Assembly: GCF_004348545.1 (NCBI RefSeq) | Contig: NZ_SMKL01000019.1 | Span: 1-64,000, forward strand | Reading direction: 5' to 3' | Source of the DNA: Jiangella ureilytica | GTDB lineage: Bacteria; Actinomycetota; Actinomycetes; Jiangellales; Jiangellaceae | Length of the DNA: 64,000 nucleotides | In this document: one piece after another, positions 53,333 through 64,000 of the stretch | Numbering within the stretch: position 1 is the stretch's first letter | Layout of the letters: every line of letters starts with the position of its first letter | Position numbers and translations under genes: made by a program | Notes under the pieces: generated by a model | What the model was told of the DNA's origin: nothing | The model's input: only the letters and a program-made list of their open reading frames with translations | The model's database searches: none

Positions 53333-54205
53333 TCACGGGTGCTCCTCGGCGATCGATGGGGCGTGCAGCTCCAGAGTGGCGCACTTGACGCCGCCTCCGG
53401 ACTTCAACAGCTCGGACACGTCGACGGGGACCGGTTCGAACCCGGCCCGGGCGACGGCGTCGGCGAGCGCGGACGCCTGCGCGGCGAGCACCACGTGCCG
53501 GCCGTCGCTGACGGCGTTCAGCCCGAGCACGAGCGCGTCGGCCTCGGTGGCGACGATCGCCTGGGGGAACAGTGTGCGCAGGATCTCCTGGCTGGCCGGC
53601 GCGAACGCCGGCGGGAAGTACGCGATCGTGTGCCGGTCGAGCACGGCCAGCGCGGTGTCGAGGTGGTAGAAGCGCGGGTCGACCAGCTCCAGCGGCACGA
53701 CGGGGACGCCGAACACGGCGGCCAGCTCGGCGTGCGCGGCGGGGTCGGAGCGGAACCCGGCGCCGGCCAGGATCCGTCCGCCGGCCCAGGCGAAGTCGCC
53801 CTCGCCCTCGTTGACGGCGACCGGCTCGGTGACGCCGATGCCGACGCCCTCGAGCCAGGCCCGGTGCGCGGGCGCCTCGCCGGCCCGGACCAGCTCGCGG
53901 AACCGGGCGCCGAGCGCGCGGTCGCCGACCACGAACGCGCCGTTCGCCGCGAACACCATGTCCGGCAGGCCGGGCCGCGGGTCGAGCAGGTGCACGCGGT
54001 GGCCGAGCCGCTCGTACGTCGCGCGCAGCTCGTCCCACTGAGCCAGGGCGCGGTCGCGGTCGACCGGTCGGGCGGGGTCCATCCACACGTTGATCGAGTA
54101 GTGCACGGCGAAGTGCTCGGGGCGGCACATCACGTAGTCGCGGGTCGTCGCGACGCGGTGGCCGCGCGGGAGCCGGGTCAGCTCCGTGGCGTCGTTCACG
54201 GTCAC
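53333..54205 (-). CDS. Dimethylargininase/arginine hydrolase-like amidinotransferase-fold enzyme
   Basis: A 290-residue guanidine-modifying enzyme. CRPEHFAVHYSINVWMDP at the start, DMVFAANGAFVVGD (substrate Asp/Asn), FYHLDTALAVLD (catalytic His) and GGGVKCATLEL (nucleophilic Cys near the C-terminus) define the family. Such enzymes turn dimethylarginine or arginine into citrulline, or arginine directly to ornithine. Coupling to RocD favours a route that ends in ornithine. GTG 54205 or 54199 are both possible starts. Confidence 0.85.
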   Translation of the reverse strand: MTVNDATELTRLPRGHRVATTRDYVMCRPEHFAVHYSINVWMDPARPVDRDRALAQWDELRATYERLGHRVHLLDPRPGLPDMVFAANGAFVVGDRALGARFRELVRAGEAPAHRAWLEGVGIGVTEPVAVNEGEGDFAWAGGRILAGAGFRSDPAAHAELAAVFGVPVVPLELVDPRFYHLDTALAVLDRHTIAYFPPAFAPASQEILRTLFPQAIVATEADALVLGLNAVSDGRHVVLAAQASALADAVARAGFEPVPVDVSELLKSGGGVKCATLELHAPSIAEEHP

Positions 54206-54250
54206 AGCAGAAAGGTAAGGCGGGGGTCCGACGGCGATCGAGATCGTTCT

Positions 54251-54309
54251 GTTGCGCGTATGGATGCGAAACGTTGCGTCTGCTCTCGAACAGACGGCGA
54301 TTCGTTGCG
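54251..54309. promoter_or_regulatory. GTTGCG repeat cluster, probable Lrp operator
   Basis: GTTGCG occurs at 54251-54256, 54273-54278 and 54304-54309, spaced 22 and 31 bp, inside the divergent promoter region of the DDAH-like gene and the Lrp gene. Helically phased repeated sites are typical for Lrp/AsnC octamers. Confidence 0.5.
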
Positions 54310-54339
54310 CGGGCAAGGCGGAACGGGGACGATCCAGCC

Positions 54340-54813
54340 ATGACACTCGACGCGCTGGACGAGCAGATCATCCGGGTCCTCATGGCCGAGGGCCGGGCGA
54401 GCTACGGCGCCGTCGGGGCGAAGGTCAGCCTCTCGGCGCCCGCGGTGAAGCGGCGGGTCGACCGCCTGCGCGCCAACGGCGTCGTCACCGGGTTCACCGT
54501 GCGGGTCGAGCCGGCCGAGATCGGCTGGAGCACCGAGGCCTACGTCGAGCTGTTCTGCAACCCGCGCACGACCAGCGAGGACATCGCCCGTCGTGTGCAG
54601 ACCTACCCCGAGGTCGTCGAGGCGTTCATGGTCACCGGCGATGCCGACGCCCTGCTGCACGTCTTCGCCGGCAGCATGCAGCACTTCGAGCGGGTGCTGA
54701 CGGCGATCTCCGCCGAGCCGTTCGTGGCCCGGACCCGCAGCGTTCTGGTGCTCTCGCCGCTGCTGCGCCGGGTCCAGGCACCGCGCACGGACGAGACCGC
54801 CGCCGGCTCCTGA
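54340..54813 (+). CDS. Lrp/AsnC family regulator
   Basis: A 157-residue regulator. The N-terminal helix-turn-helix (LDEQIIRVLMAEGRASYGAV then LSAPAVKRRVDRLRANGVV) is followed by the RAM ligand-binding domain (VEAFMVTGDADALLHVFAGS). The pattern VTGDAD is the usual effector-site turn. It is divergent from the arginine/ornithine genes and most likely induces or represses them in response to arginine or ornithine, and itself. ATG 54340 gives the standard family length; longer starts at 54252 or 54274 overlap the operator region. Confidence 0.9.
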   Translation: MTLDALDEQIIRVLMAEGRASYGAVGAKVSLSAPAVKRRVDRLRANGVVTGFTVRVEPAEIGWSTEAYVELFCNPRTTSEDIARRVQTYPEVVEAFMVTGDADALLHVFAGSMQHFERVLTAISAEPFVARTRSVLVLSPLLRRVQAPRTDETAAGS

Positions 54814-54828
54814 CCCCCATCCCCCGAA

Positions 54829-54900
54829 GTTGATCTTGGAGTAACGGCGGAGTTCCAGGGCGATATGCCGGATTGATCCCGCGGTTACTCCAAGATCAAC
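54829..54900. repeat. 17-bp perfect inverted repeat with 38-nt loop
   Basis: GTTGATCTTGGAGTAAC (54829-54845) and GTTACTCCAAGATCAAC (54884-54900) form a long stem after the Lrp gene. It may be a terminator, but its TTGATC-TTGGAG arms resemble those of the tilS element at 60332-60392, suggesting an interspersed palindromic family. AAGATCAACTTCGG, related to its outer edge, also occurs alone at 6535-6548. Confidence 0.85.
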
Positions 54901-55046
54901 GTGGTCGGCCCCGGGAATTACATGCGTGTGGTTAGTCAAGCCGACACGCCGTGTGGCTCCTGAAATTCCTGTGATTCCTGTTCCTGAATGTGACTTCCTT
55001 GACTACTGTGCTGGGTGGGACGCCAGATACGGGGGAGGTTGCCAGA

Positions 55047-56411
55047 GTGCGAAAAGGTGTGTGGGCGGGCGTGTTCGCCGCAGCTCTGGCAGCCGGCGTG
55101 GTCGGGCCGGCGTTCGCCGACCCGACCTATCCCAGTGAGTCCGAGGTGCAGGACGCCCGCGACGCGGAGCGGGCCGCCGCCGGGGGTGTCGCCGCCCTCG
55201 AGGCGCGGCTGGCCACGCTCTCCGCTCGGGTCGACGCGCTCTACATCGAGGCGGCCAAGGCGATCGAGGCCTACAACGGCGCCCGGGTGCAGCTCAAGCA
55301 GGCGACCGAGGCGGAGCGGACCGCACGCGAAGCGGCCGTCGAGCGCGCGGCCGAGGCGGAGCAGGCCCGGGTCGACCTGGGCCGCATGGCGTCGGCCACC
55401 TACAGCCAGGGCGGCCAGCTCGCCGGCGTCGGCATGGTGCTCGGCGCCGAGGACGGGCAGGCGCTGTACGAGGGGCTCGGCGCACTGCGCGCCGTCACCC
55501 GCTCGCAGGCCACCATCGCGCAGCGCGCCCGCGACGCCCGGCACGAGGCGGACGACGCCGCGGCGCTGGCGGCCGACGCGCTGGCGGAGCGGTCCGCCGC
55601 CGCCGAGCAGGCCGACGCCGCGCGCGCCGCTGCCGAGGCGGCCGTCGCCGGCCAGGAGCAGGCGGTCGCCGCCGTCGAGGAGCAGCGGACCGCCGCGATC
55701 GCCCAGCTCGCGGTCGCACGCGGCACCACCGTGGAGCTGGAGCGGCAGCGCCAGGAGGGCCTGGCGGCCGAGCAGGCCGAGCAGGCCGCGCAGGAACAGG
55801 CCGACCTGGTGCCGCCGGTCACCACGCCGCCCACCGGCGCCCCGTCCCTGGGCCCGCCGGACGACCCGACCGTCCCGACCGAGCCGACGGCACCGGCGCA
55901 GCCCACCAGCGACCCGGAACCGACGGCGCAACCGCCGGCCCCGCCGGCCCCGGACCCGGAACCGCCCACGGAGCCCGAGCCGTCACCGTCGCCGACCCCG
56001 ACCCGGCCGCCCGAGCCGGAGGAGCCCGAGCAGCCCGACCCGCCGGGCGACGGCGCCCAGGCCGCGGTGGACTATGCGTTCGCGCAGCTCGGCAAGCCGT
56101 ACGAGTGGGGCGCCGACGGGCCGGGCAGCTTCGACTGCTCCGGCCTCACCATGCGGGCGTGGCAGGCCGGCGGCGTGAGCCTGCCGCACTGGAGCGTGGC
56201 CCAGGCGCAGCGGGTGGACCGGGTGTCCTACTCGAGTCTGCGCCCGGGCGACCTGATCTTCTGGTCCGACAACGGCCAGGCCTCCGGCGTGTACCACGTG
56301 GGCCTGTACATCGGCGGCGGGCAGATGATCCACGCGCCGAGGCCGGGCAAGGACGTCGAGGTCCAGAGCGTCTTCTACTGGGTCGACCCGTCCTTCTACG
56401 GCCGCGTCTAG
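55047..56411 (+). CDS. NlpC/P60 peptidoglycan endopeptidase with coiled-coil domain
   Basis: A 454-residue secreted protein. The signal peptide (AGVFAAALAAGVVGPAFA) is followed by a long Ala/Glu/Gln coiled coil (residues about 35-250), a Pro-rich linker and the NlpC/P60 domain: FDCSGLTMRAW (catalytic Cys), YHVGLYIGGGQMIHAPR (His and third residue). It cleaves D-iGlu-mDAP bonds, like RipA/CwlO enzymes used in cell separation; the coiled coil probably keeps it inhibited until activated. GGGGGAGG at 55031-55038 fixes GTG 55047. Confidence 0.92.
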   Translation: MRKGVWAGVFAAALAAGVVGPAFADPTYPSESEVQDARDAERAAAGGVAALEARLATLSARVDALYIEAAKAIEAYNGARVQLKQATEAERTAREAAVERAAEAEQARVDLGRMASATYSQGGQLAGVGMVLGAEDGQALYEGLGALRAVTRSQATIAQRARDARHEADDAAALAADALAERSAAAEQADAARAAAEAAVAGQEQAVAAVEEQRTAAIAQLAVARGTTVELERQRQEGLAAEQAEQAAQEQADLVPPVTTPPTGAPSLGPPDDPTVPTEPTAPAQPTSDPEPTAQPPAPPAPDPEPPTEPEPSPSPTPTRPPEPEEPEQPDPPGDGAQAAVDYAFAQLGKPYEWGADGPGSFDCSGLTMRAWQAGGVSLPHWSVAQAQRVDRVSYSSLRPGDLIFWSDNGQASGVYHVGLYIGGGQMIHAPRPGKDVEVQSVFYWVDPSFYGRV

Positions 56412-56415
56412 CCGA

Positions 56416-56910
56416 TCAGAAGTGCCCGCCCGCCTCGACGAGCCGCCGGCGGGAGGCCTCGATCTCCTCTTCGGCGGCGGCGCGGTCGACCCAGGTGGCG
56501 CCCTCGACCGACTTGCCGGGCTCGAGGTCCTTGTAGACCTCGAAGAAGTGCTGGATCTCGAGGCGGTCGAACTCCGGCACGTCGCCGATGTCCTGGAACG
56601 CGACCTTCCGCGGGTCTTCGGCCGGCACGCACAGCACCTTGTCGTCGCCGCCGGCCTCGTCCTTCATCCGGAACATGCCGACGGCGCGGCAGCGGATGAG
56701 GCAGCCGGGGAAGGTCGGCTCCTCGATGAGCACCAGGGCGTCGAGCGGATCGCCGTCGAGGCCCAGGGTGTCGTCGATGAACCCGTAGTCGTGGGGGTAG
56801 CGAGTCGACGTGAACAGCCGCCGGTCGAGTTTGATGCGGCCGGTCTCGTGGTCCATTTCGTACTTGTTCCGGCTGCCGGCCGGAATCTCGATGGTGACGT
56901 CGAACTCCAC
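56416..56910 (-). CDS. ppa: Inorganic pyrophosphatase
   Basis: A 164-residue family I pyrophosphatase. [38 protein letters not shown] and the signature [18 protein letters not shown] (three Asp binding Mg) are intact, as are later [11 protein letters not shown] residues. It hydrolyses PPi to drive biosynthesis. It is convergent with the NlpC/P60 gene (4-bp gap) and divergent from dacB. Confidence 0.97.
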   Translation of the reverse strand: MEFDVTIEIPAGSRNKYEMDHETGRIKLDRRLFTSTRYPHDYGFIDDTLGLDGDPLDALVLIEEPTFPGCLIRCRAVGMFRMKDEAGGDDKVLCVPAEDPRKVAFQDIGDVPEFDRLEIQHFFEVYKDLEPGKSVEGATWVDRAAAEEEIEASRRRLVEAGGHF

Positions 56911-57017
56911 CTGTAGGTCCTTCCCCCAAAGCGTCCCGATGTGTTGATCGTGTCCAGTCTCCCGTACCGTGACGACGGCTGCGTAAACAGGTGAACGGGT
57001 TCACGAGGAGGGCGACG

Positions 57018-58376
57018 ATGTGGAGGCGGGCCGGGGTCGTGGCGGCCGGCTGCGTGGTCGTCCTCGCCGCGGCTGCGGGCGTCGTGCTCGAGCGCCGGGG
57101 CGAGCTGCCCTGGGCCGACGCCGAGGCCGCGCACGGGTTCACGCTCGTCACACCCGAGCCCGGGCCGTCCCCGAGCTGGTCCGCGGCGCCCACCGTGCTC
57201 GCCGCGCCCGCGAGCGCCGGCGCGGCGGGTGAGCCCCCGGTCGCCGAGGTGCTGGCACCCGCCCTCGGCGCGACCGGGCTGGGCGGCCGGGTCGGCGTCA
57301 GCGTCGTCGACCTCTCCACGGGTGCCGGGGTCTACGAGTCCGCCGGCGCCGACCCGCACACACCGGCCAGCACGCTGAAGATCCTCACCGGCGCCGCCGT
57401 GCTGCAGGCGCTCGGACCCGACCACACGTTCACCACCCGCGTCGTCAGCGGGCCGGATCCCGCCGCCGTCACCCTCGTCGGCGGCGGCGACCCGACGCTC
57501 ACGGCGGGCGACGAAGGCCCCGGCACCCGGCTGGCGGAGCTCGCCGCGTCGACGGCTGCGGCGCTGACCGACGCGGGGGTCGGCTCCGTGACGCTGACCT
57601 ACGACGCGTCGCTGTTCACCGGCCCGGCGGTCGACCCCGACTGGAGCCCCGGCTACGTCCCCGCCGTCGTGTCGCCGACCACCGCGCTCGCCGTCGACAT
57701 CCTGGACCGGCCGGCCGACCCGCCCCTCGACGCGGCCGAGGAGTTCGCCGCCCTGCTGGTCGCGCAGGGCATCACCGTCGACGGCGACCCCGTGGCGGCG
57801 ACCGCGCCGGCCGACGGAACCGAGCTCGCGTCCGTCGCATCGGCCCCGCTGGCCAGCATCGTCGAGGACGTCCTGACCACGAGCGACAACGACGGCGCCG
57901 AGGTGCTGGCGCGGCACGTGGCCATCGCCGCGGGTGCGCCCGCCACGTCCGCCGACGCCGGCCCGGCCGTCCTCCAGGCGCTGACCGAGCTGGGACTCGA
58001 CGCGTCGGGCGCGACGCTGCTCGACGGCAGCGGGCTGGCCCGCGGCAGCGCAGTCCCGGCGACGCTGCTCACCCAGACGCTCGCCCTGGCCGCGGGGCCG
58101 GACCATCCGGAGCTGCGCGCCGTCGTCACCGGGCTGCCGGTCGCCGCGTTCACCGGCACCCTCGCCGACCGGTTCGGCGAGTCCGCCGCGGCCGGGCTGG
58201 TCCGGGCCAAGACCGGCACGCTCACCGGCGTCAGCTCGCTGGCCGGGGTGGTCGTGGCCGCCGACGGTGTCGGCTACGCCTTCGCCGTGCTCGCCGACGA
58301 CGTCGGCAACACCCTGTCGGCGCGGGCCGCCCTCGACGACGTCGCCGCGGCGCTGGCCGCCTGCGGCTGTGCGTGA
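57018..58376 (+). CDS. dacB: D-alanyl-D-alanine carboxypeptidase/endopeptidase (S13, DacB type)
   Basis: A 452-residue penicillin-binding protein of low molecular mass. An N-terminal hydrophobic anchor precedes SxxK (STLK, Ser about 118), SDN (SxN) and KTGTLTG (Lys about 398), with the domain inserted between SxxK and SxN typical of PBP4. It trims or cuts peptidoglycan cross-links. GGAGG at 57006-57010 supports ATG 57018 over 56991. The gene opens the conserved actinobacterial run to folE. Confidence 0.92.
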   Translation: MWRRAGVVAAGCVVVLAAAAGVVLERRGELPWADAEAAHGFTLVTPEPGPSPSWSAAPTVLAAPASAGAAGEPPVAEVLAPALGATGLGGRVGVSVVDLSTGAGVYESAGADPHTPASTLKILTGAAVLQALGPDHTFTTRVVSGPDPAAVTLVGGGDPTLTAGDEGPGTRLAELAASTAAALTDAGVGSVTLTYDASLFTGPAVDPDWSPGYVPAVVSPTTALAVDILDRPADPPLDAAEEFAALLVAQGITVDGDPVAATAPADGTELASVASAPLASIVEDVLTTSDNDGAEVLARHVAIAAGAPATSADAGPAVLQALTELGLDASGATLLDGSGLARGSAVPATLLTQTLALAAGPDHPELRAVVTGLPVAAFTGTLADRFGESAAAGLVRAKTGTLTGVSSLAGVVVAADGVGYAFAVLADDVGNTLSARAALDDVAAALAACGCA

Positions 58377-58446
58377 GATCGTGCTCGGGCTGTGCCTGAG
58401 GTCGTGCCTGAGGCAGGGCGGCGGTCGTTGACGTAGCGTGGGGAGC

Positions 58447-59565
58447 ATGACGACCGCTGACACCGCTCCCGAAATGGTCGACTGGGACCTCGCGGTCGCC
58501 ACCGCACAACGGCTCGCCGGGCCGGGGCCCGCCGTCACCGACTCCGAGGCTCGCGACGCCGTGGCCGAGCTTCGCCGGCTGGCGGCCGAGGCGGAGTCGC
58601 ACGTCTACGGCTTCACCGGCCTCGACGCGTCGGGGGCCACCGCGCCGCTGGTCGTGGTCGACCGCGGCAACTGGGCCCGGGCCAACGCCCAGAGCATGCG
58701 CACCATCATCGCGCCTTTGGAGCGCAAGCTGCAGAAGGGCCGCGAGCGCACCCCGTTCCAGCGGGTCGGCCCGAAGGTCACCGGGCTGCAGACCGGCGCC
58801 CTGCTGGCGTTCCTGGCCAGCAAGGTGCTCGGCCAGTTCGACCCGTTCTGGTCCGGCCGGTTCGGCGGTCCCGACGACGGCGCCCACGGCCGGCTGCTGC
58901 TGGTCGCGCCCAACATCGTCCACGTCGAGCGCGAGCTGGGCGTCGACCCCCACGACTTCCGGCTCTGGGTCACGCTGCACGAAGAGACCCACCGCGTGCA
59001 GTTCACCGCGGTGCCGTGGCTGCGCGACCACCTGGCCGGCGAGATCGAGGCGTTCGTCGCGGCCACCGACGTCGACCCCGGCGCGTTCGTCACGCGCGCC
59101 CGAGACGCCGTCCGCGCCCTGGCCGAGAGCGCGCGCTCCGGCGGCGACGGCGGCGGCGGCTCCATACTCGACCTCGTGCAGACCCCAGCGCAGAAGGCCG
59201 TCATCGACCGCGTGACGGCGTTCATGTCGCTGCTCGAAGGCCACGCCGACGTCGTCATGGACGGCGTCGGCCCCGAGGTCATCCCGTCCGTCGACACCAT
59301 CCGCCGCCGGTTCCAGCGTCGCCGCTACTCCTCGGTCGGCCTCGACCGCACGTTCCGCAGGCTCCTGGGCCTCGACGCCAAGATGCGCCAGTACCGCGAC
59401 GGCGCCGCGTTCGTGAACGCCGTCGTCGATCGCGTCGGCATGAGCGGGTTCAACCGCATCTGGGACTCCCCCGAGACGCTGCCGAGCAAGGACGAGATCG
59501 CCGACCCGGTCGCCTGGGTGCGCCGCGTCCACGGCACGCCGGCGCTCGGCCGCGACGGCGCCTGA
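58447..59565 (+). CDS. Zincin_2 (DUF2342, F420-biosynthesis-associated) metalloprotease-like protein
   Basis: A 372-residue protein with [20 protein letters not shown], an HExxH zincin motif, and a downstream Glu in [13 protein letters not shown] that fits the third zinc ligand. [18 protein letters not shown] at the start is the family hallmark. Members occur across actinobacteria next to tilS and hpt; substrate unknown, and the link to coenzyme F420 rests on phylogenetic distribution. No signal peptide, so it is likely cytoplasmic. Confidence 0.88.
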   Translation: MTTADTAPEMVDWDLAVATAQRLAGPGPAVTDSEARDAVAELRRLAAEAESHVYGFTGLDASGATAPLVVVDRGNWARANAQSMRTIIAPLERKLQKGRERTPFQRVGPKVTGLQTGALLAFLASKVLGQFDPFWSGRFGGPDDGAHGRLLLVAPNIVHVERELGVDPHDFRLWVTLHEETHRVQFTAVPWLRDHLAGEIEAFVAATDVDPGAFVTRARDAVRALAESARSGGDGGGGSILDLVQTPAQKAVIDRVTAFMSLLEGHADVVMDGVGPEVIPSVDTIRRRFQRRRYSSVGLDRTFRRLLGLDAKMRQYRDGAAFVNAVVDRVGMSGFNRIWDSPETLPSKDEIADPVAWVRRVHGTPALGRDGA

Positions 59566-59587
59566 CGCCCCGCCGCCGCCCGGGCCG

Positions 59588-60679
59588 ATGCGACACCCGC
59601 ACCTCGACGTCCGGCGGGCCGTGCGCACGGCCCTGTCCGGCCTGCCCGACGGGTCGGCGGTGCTCGTCGCCTGCTCCGGCGGGGCCGACTCGCTCTCCCT
59701 GGCCGCGGCGACGGCGTGGGTGGCGGCCCGTGGCGGGTCGCGGGCCGGCGCGGTCTGCGTCGACCACGGGCTGCAGCCGGGCTCGGCGGACCAGGCCCGT
59801 TCGACGGCGGCCGCGCTGTGCGGGCTGGGGCTGGACCCCGTCGTCACTGTGCATGCCGACGCCTCGCGCGGGCCGGACGGGCCGGAGGGCAACGCGCGGG
59901 CGGTCCGGTACGCGGCACTGACGGCGGCGGCCGAACGGACGGGTGCGGCCGCGGTCCTGCTCGGGCACACCCTCGACGACCAGGCCGAGACCGTCCTGCT
60001 GGGATTGGCCCGCGGGTCGGGTCCGCGGTCGCTGTCCGGCATGGCGGCCCGGTCCGGGGTGTTCCTGCGGCCCCTGCTCGGGTTGCGCCGCTCGGTCGTG
60101 CGGGCGGCACTGCCCGCCGGCCTCGAGCCCTGGGACGACCCGCACAACGAGGAGTTCGCGTACGCACGGGCGCGGGTCCGGCATCGGGTGCTGCCCGTGC
60201 TCGAGGCGGAGCTGGGCCCGGGAGTGGCCGAGGCACTGGCCCGCACCGCCGAGCTCGCCCGCGCCGACGCCGACGCCCTCGATGCGCAGGCCACCGCGTT
60301 CTTCGCGAGCGACGCGCGCGATCGATCCGGGGTCGATCATGGAGAAAGCGGTGTTCCGGACCGCCGGAAACCCGGGCCTCTCCATGATCGACAGTCTGGA
60401 GGCGTTCCGCTGGCGGTCACCGACCTGGCGGCGCTGCCGCGGGCGGTGCGGTGGCGTGTCCTGCGGCGGGCGGCGATCGCAGCCGGCAGCCCGCCGACCG
60501 ACCTCACGGCCGCCCACGTCGCCGCCATCGACACCCTGGTGACGGCCTGGCGCGGCCAGGACGGGATCGACCTTCCCGGCGCGATCCGCGCCACCCGCGC
60601 CGAAGGGGCCCTCCACCTCACCCCCCGCACGGGGACGGCGGCCGGCGGGCAGGGCGAACCGCCTCCCCCGCACCCGTAG
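59588..60679 (+). CDS. tilS: tRNA(Ile)-lysidine synthetase
   Basis: A 363-residue N-type PP-loop ATPase. [19 protein letters not shown] is the ATP PP-loop, [10 protein letters not shown] and [19 protein letters not shown] are conserved, and [21 protein letters not shown] lies in the family's substrate region. It makes lysidine in the CAU anticodon of tRNA-Ile2, which is essential. Between residues about 249 and 269 a palindromic element (60332-60392) is read in frame, adding a charged, non-conserved segment to the C-terminal part. The reading frame is intact, so the protein is probably functional. Confidence 0.92.
   Translation: MRHPHLDVRRAVRTALSGLPDGSAVLVACSGGADSLSLAAATAWVAARGGSRAGAVCVDHGLQPGSADQARSTAAALCGLGLDPVVTVHADASRGPDGPEGNARAVRYAALTAAAERTGAAAVLLGHTLDDQAETVLLGLARGSGPRSLSGMAARSGVFLRPLLGLRRSVVRAALPAGLEPWDDPHNEEFAYARARVRHRVLPVLEAELGPGVAEALARTAELARADADALDAQATAFFASDARDRSGVDHGESGVPDRRKPGPLHDRQSGGVPLAVTDLAALPRAVRWRVLRRAAIAAGSPPTDLTAAHVAAIDTLVTAWRGQDGIDLPGAIRATRAEGALHLTPRTGTAAGGQGEPPPPHP
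60332..60392. repeat. Palindromic element inside tilS
   Basis: GTCGATCATGGAGA (60332-60345) and TCTCCATGATCGAC (60379-60392) are perfect 14-bp arms; an inner TTCCGG/CCGGAA stem (60354-60359, 60364-60369) caps it. It is inserted without breaking the tilS frame. Confidence 0.85.
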
Positions 60680-60704
60680 GCGCGACGTGTGAAAGGCTGC
60701 CGTC

Positions 60705-61256
60705 GTGGATCCAGAACATGTCGACGGCGACCTCGAGAAGATCCTCCTGAGCGAGGAGGAGATCCAGGGCCGGCTGGCCGAGATGGCGGCCGACATCGAG
60801 CGCGACTACGCGGGCAAGGATCTGCTGCTCGTCGGCGTGCTCAAGGGTGCGATCATGGTCATGGCCGACCTCAGCCGGCACCTGTCGCGGCACGTCGAGC
60901 AGGACTGGATGGCCATCTCGTCGTACGGCTCCGGCACCCGGTCCAGCGGCGTGGTGCGCATCGTGAAGGATCTCGACACCGACATCACCGACCGGCACGT
61001 GCTAGTGGTCGAGGACATCATCGACACCGGCCTGACGCTGTCGTGGCTGGTCTCGAACCTGCGCTCGCGCGGGGCCGCGTCGGTCGAGGTGTGCACGCTG
61101 CTGCGCAAGCCCGAGGCCGCGAAGACCTCCGTCGAGGTGCGCTACGTCGGCTACGACATCCCCAACGCGTTCGTGGTCGGGTACGGCCTCGACTACGCCG
61201 AGCGCTACCGCAACCTGCGGGTCGTCGGTACTCTGGCGCCGCACGTGTACAGCTGA
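60705..61256 (+). CDS. hpt: Hypoxanthine phosphoribosyltransferase
   Basis: A 183-residue type I PRTase. VLKGAIMVMADL is the flexible loop region, SSYGSGTRSSG the catalytic loop, and VLVVEDIIDTGLTL the PRPP-binding signature. It salvages hypoxanthine (and guanine) to nucleotides. GTG 60705 is taken as start; it follows tilS by 25 bp in the conserved tilS-hpt-ftsH order. Confidence 0.95.
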   Translation: MDPEHVDGDLEKILLSEEEIQGRLAEMAADIERDYAGKDLLLVGVLKGAIMVMADLSRHLSRHVEQDWMAISSYGSGTRSSGVVRIVKDLDTDITDRHVLVVEDIIDTGLTLSWLVSNLRSRGAASVEVCTLLRKPEAAKTSVEVRYVGYDIPNAFVVGYGLDYAERYRNLRVVGTLAPHVYS

Positions 61257-61473
61257 CGAGCATGCGATGTGACGGAGTTGTCAAGCCGCCCCGGGAACAC
61301 GGCGGCTCACCTGCGACGTTCTCATCGTGTACCAGACCTGCCGGAATGGTCGCGCAGGCCCGCGCAAGGTATCGTCGGACGATCCGACACCTTCGGTGGA
61401 CAGGCCGGGCGTTCGCGGCGTGTGCTGAAGGCAGCCGATCATCAGGAGGTACGAGGCCGCCAGGTCTCGCATC

Positions 61474-63495
<2,022 letters not shown>

Positions 63496-63500
63496 CGCAG

Positions 63501-64000
63501 GTGACCGTCGATCCGGAGCTGCCGGAGCCGCCCGGTGGGTTCGACTACGCCCGGGTCGAGGCGGCCGTCCGCGAGATCCTCGTCGCCATCGGCGAGGATC
63601 CCGATCGCGACGGCCTGCTCGACACCCCGGCCCGGGTCGCCAGGGCCTACGCGGAGATCTTCCGCGGCCTGCACCAGGATCCGGCCGATGTCCTCACCAC
63701 GACGTTCGAGCTGGGTCACGAGGAGATGGTGCTGGTCAAGGACATCGAGCTGGCCTCGATGTGCGAGCACCACCTGGTCCCCTTCTACGGCTTCGCACAC
63801 GTCGGCTACATCCCCGGCCCCACGGGCCGCATCGCCGGGCTGTCCAAGCTGGCCCGGCTGGTCGACGTCTACGCCAAGCGGCCGCAGGTGCAGGAGCGGC
63901 TCACGTCGCAGGTGGCGAACTCCCTGGTCGAGCTGCTCAAGCCGGCCGGCGTCATCGTCGTCGTCGAGGCCGAGCACCTGTGCATGACGATGCGCGGCGT
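63501..64000 (+). CDS. folE: GTP cyclohydrolase I (3' end missing)
   Basis: The frame from GTG 63501 runs off the window after 166 codons. [33 protein letters not shown] (zinc Cys and His), [20 protein letters not shown] and [12 protein letters not shown] (second zinc Cys) are all diagnostic. It opens GTP to dihydroneopterin triphosphate for folate. It starts 5 bp after ftsH, so the two are co-transcribed; the remaining folate genes are expected beyond the edge. Confidence 0.96.
   Translation, partial: MTVDPELPEPPGGFDYARVEAAVREILVAIGEDPDRDGLLDTPARVARAYAEIFRGLHQDPADVLTTTFELGHEEMVLVKDIELASMCEHHLVPFYGFAHVGYIPGPTGRIAGLSKLARLVDVYAKRPQVQERLTSQVANSLVELLKPAGVIVVVEAEHLCMTMRG

Overview
This window is chromosomal DNA from a very GC-rich actinomycete. 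The evidence is the near-saturated G/C at third codon positions, the many GTG starts, the actinobacterial order ppa - dacB - zincin_2 metalloprotease - tilS - hpt - ftsH - folE at the right end, ABATE/CGNR and AsnC/Lrp regulators, and a sortase-anchored HtaA-type surface protein. No rRNA, tRNA, CRISPR array or recognisable integrase or transposase was seen. The genus cannot be fixed by eye.

Layout. 1-6.4 kb: 3' part of a giant LPDTG-anchored surface protein with one divergent and two near-identical HtaA (haem-binding type) domains among Ig-like and GSGF-type modules. 6.6-12.9 kb: small enzymes (LysE exporter, YCII, a DHFR-like protein), two visibly decayed genes, a DUF2470 protein, a methyltransferase, a NicO-type metal transporter with a His/Gly loop and its secreted partner, and a VOC protein. 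12.96-20.6 kb: one tightly overlapping minus-strand operon for uptake and hydrolysis of an alpha-glucoside-like sugar (ROK repressor, two permeases, binding lipoprotein, GH15, GH31) with a palindromic operator just upstream. 20.7-25.1 kb: a small unknown protein, a 19-bp tandem-repeat array, a DEAD-box RNA helicase, a cupin and a fatty-acid desaturase. 25.2-26.6 kb: a less GC-rich mini-island between perfect 65-bp direct repeats, carrying a stand-alone RelA/SpoT synthetase and a 77-residue partner. It sits exactly at the 3' end of a sensor-kinase gene.

26.5-37.2 kb: the two-component system (with an 11-bp tandem operator), GNAT plus M15-like lipoprotein, alpha/beta hydrolase, CGNR protein, VOC protein, gluconokinase, a class A penicillin-binding protein with a long acidic tail, and an FprA-type reductase. 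37.3-47.8 kb: a complete nitrate assimilation and sirohaem-supply block (NarK, nitrate reductase, FAD/BFD electron-transfer protein, NirB, NirD, HemD fused to a winged helix, CobA, CbiX), translationally coupled from nitrate reductase to CbiX, with a GlnR-like site upstream. 47.8-51.8 kb: a minus-strand operon of subtilisin-propeller protease, helical-N-terminus toxin candidate and small immunity candidate. 52.1-54.8 kb: an arginine/ornithine module (RocD, DDAH-like) divergent from an Lrp regulator. 55.0-64.0 kb: cell-wall hydrolase, housekeeping genes and folE running off the end.

The most interesting points are the RelA/SpoT mini-island, the protease-toxin-immunity operon, the 19-bp repeat array with inverted satellites, and a palindromic element lying in frame inside tilS.
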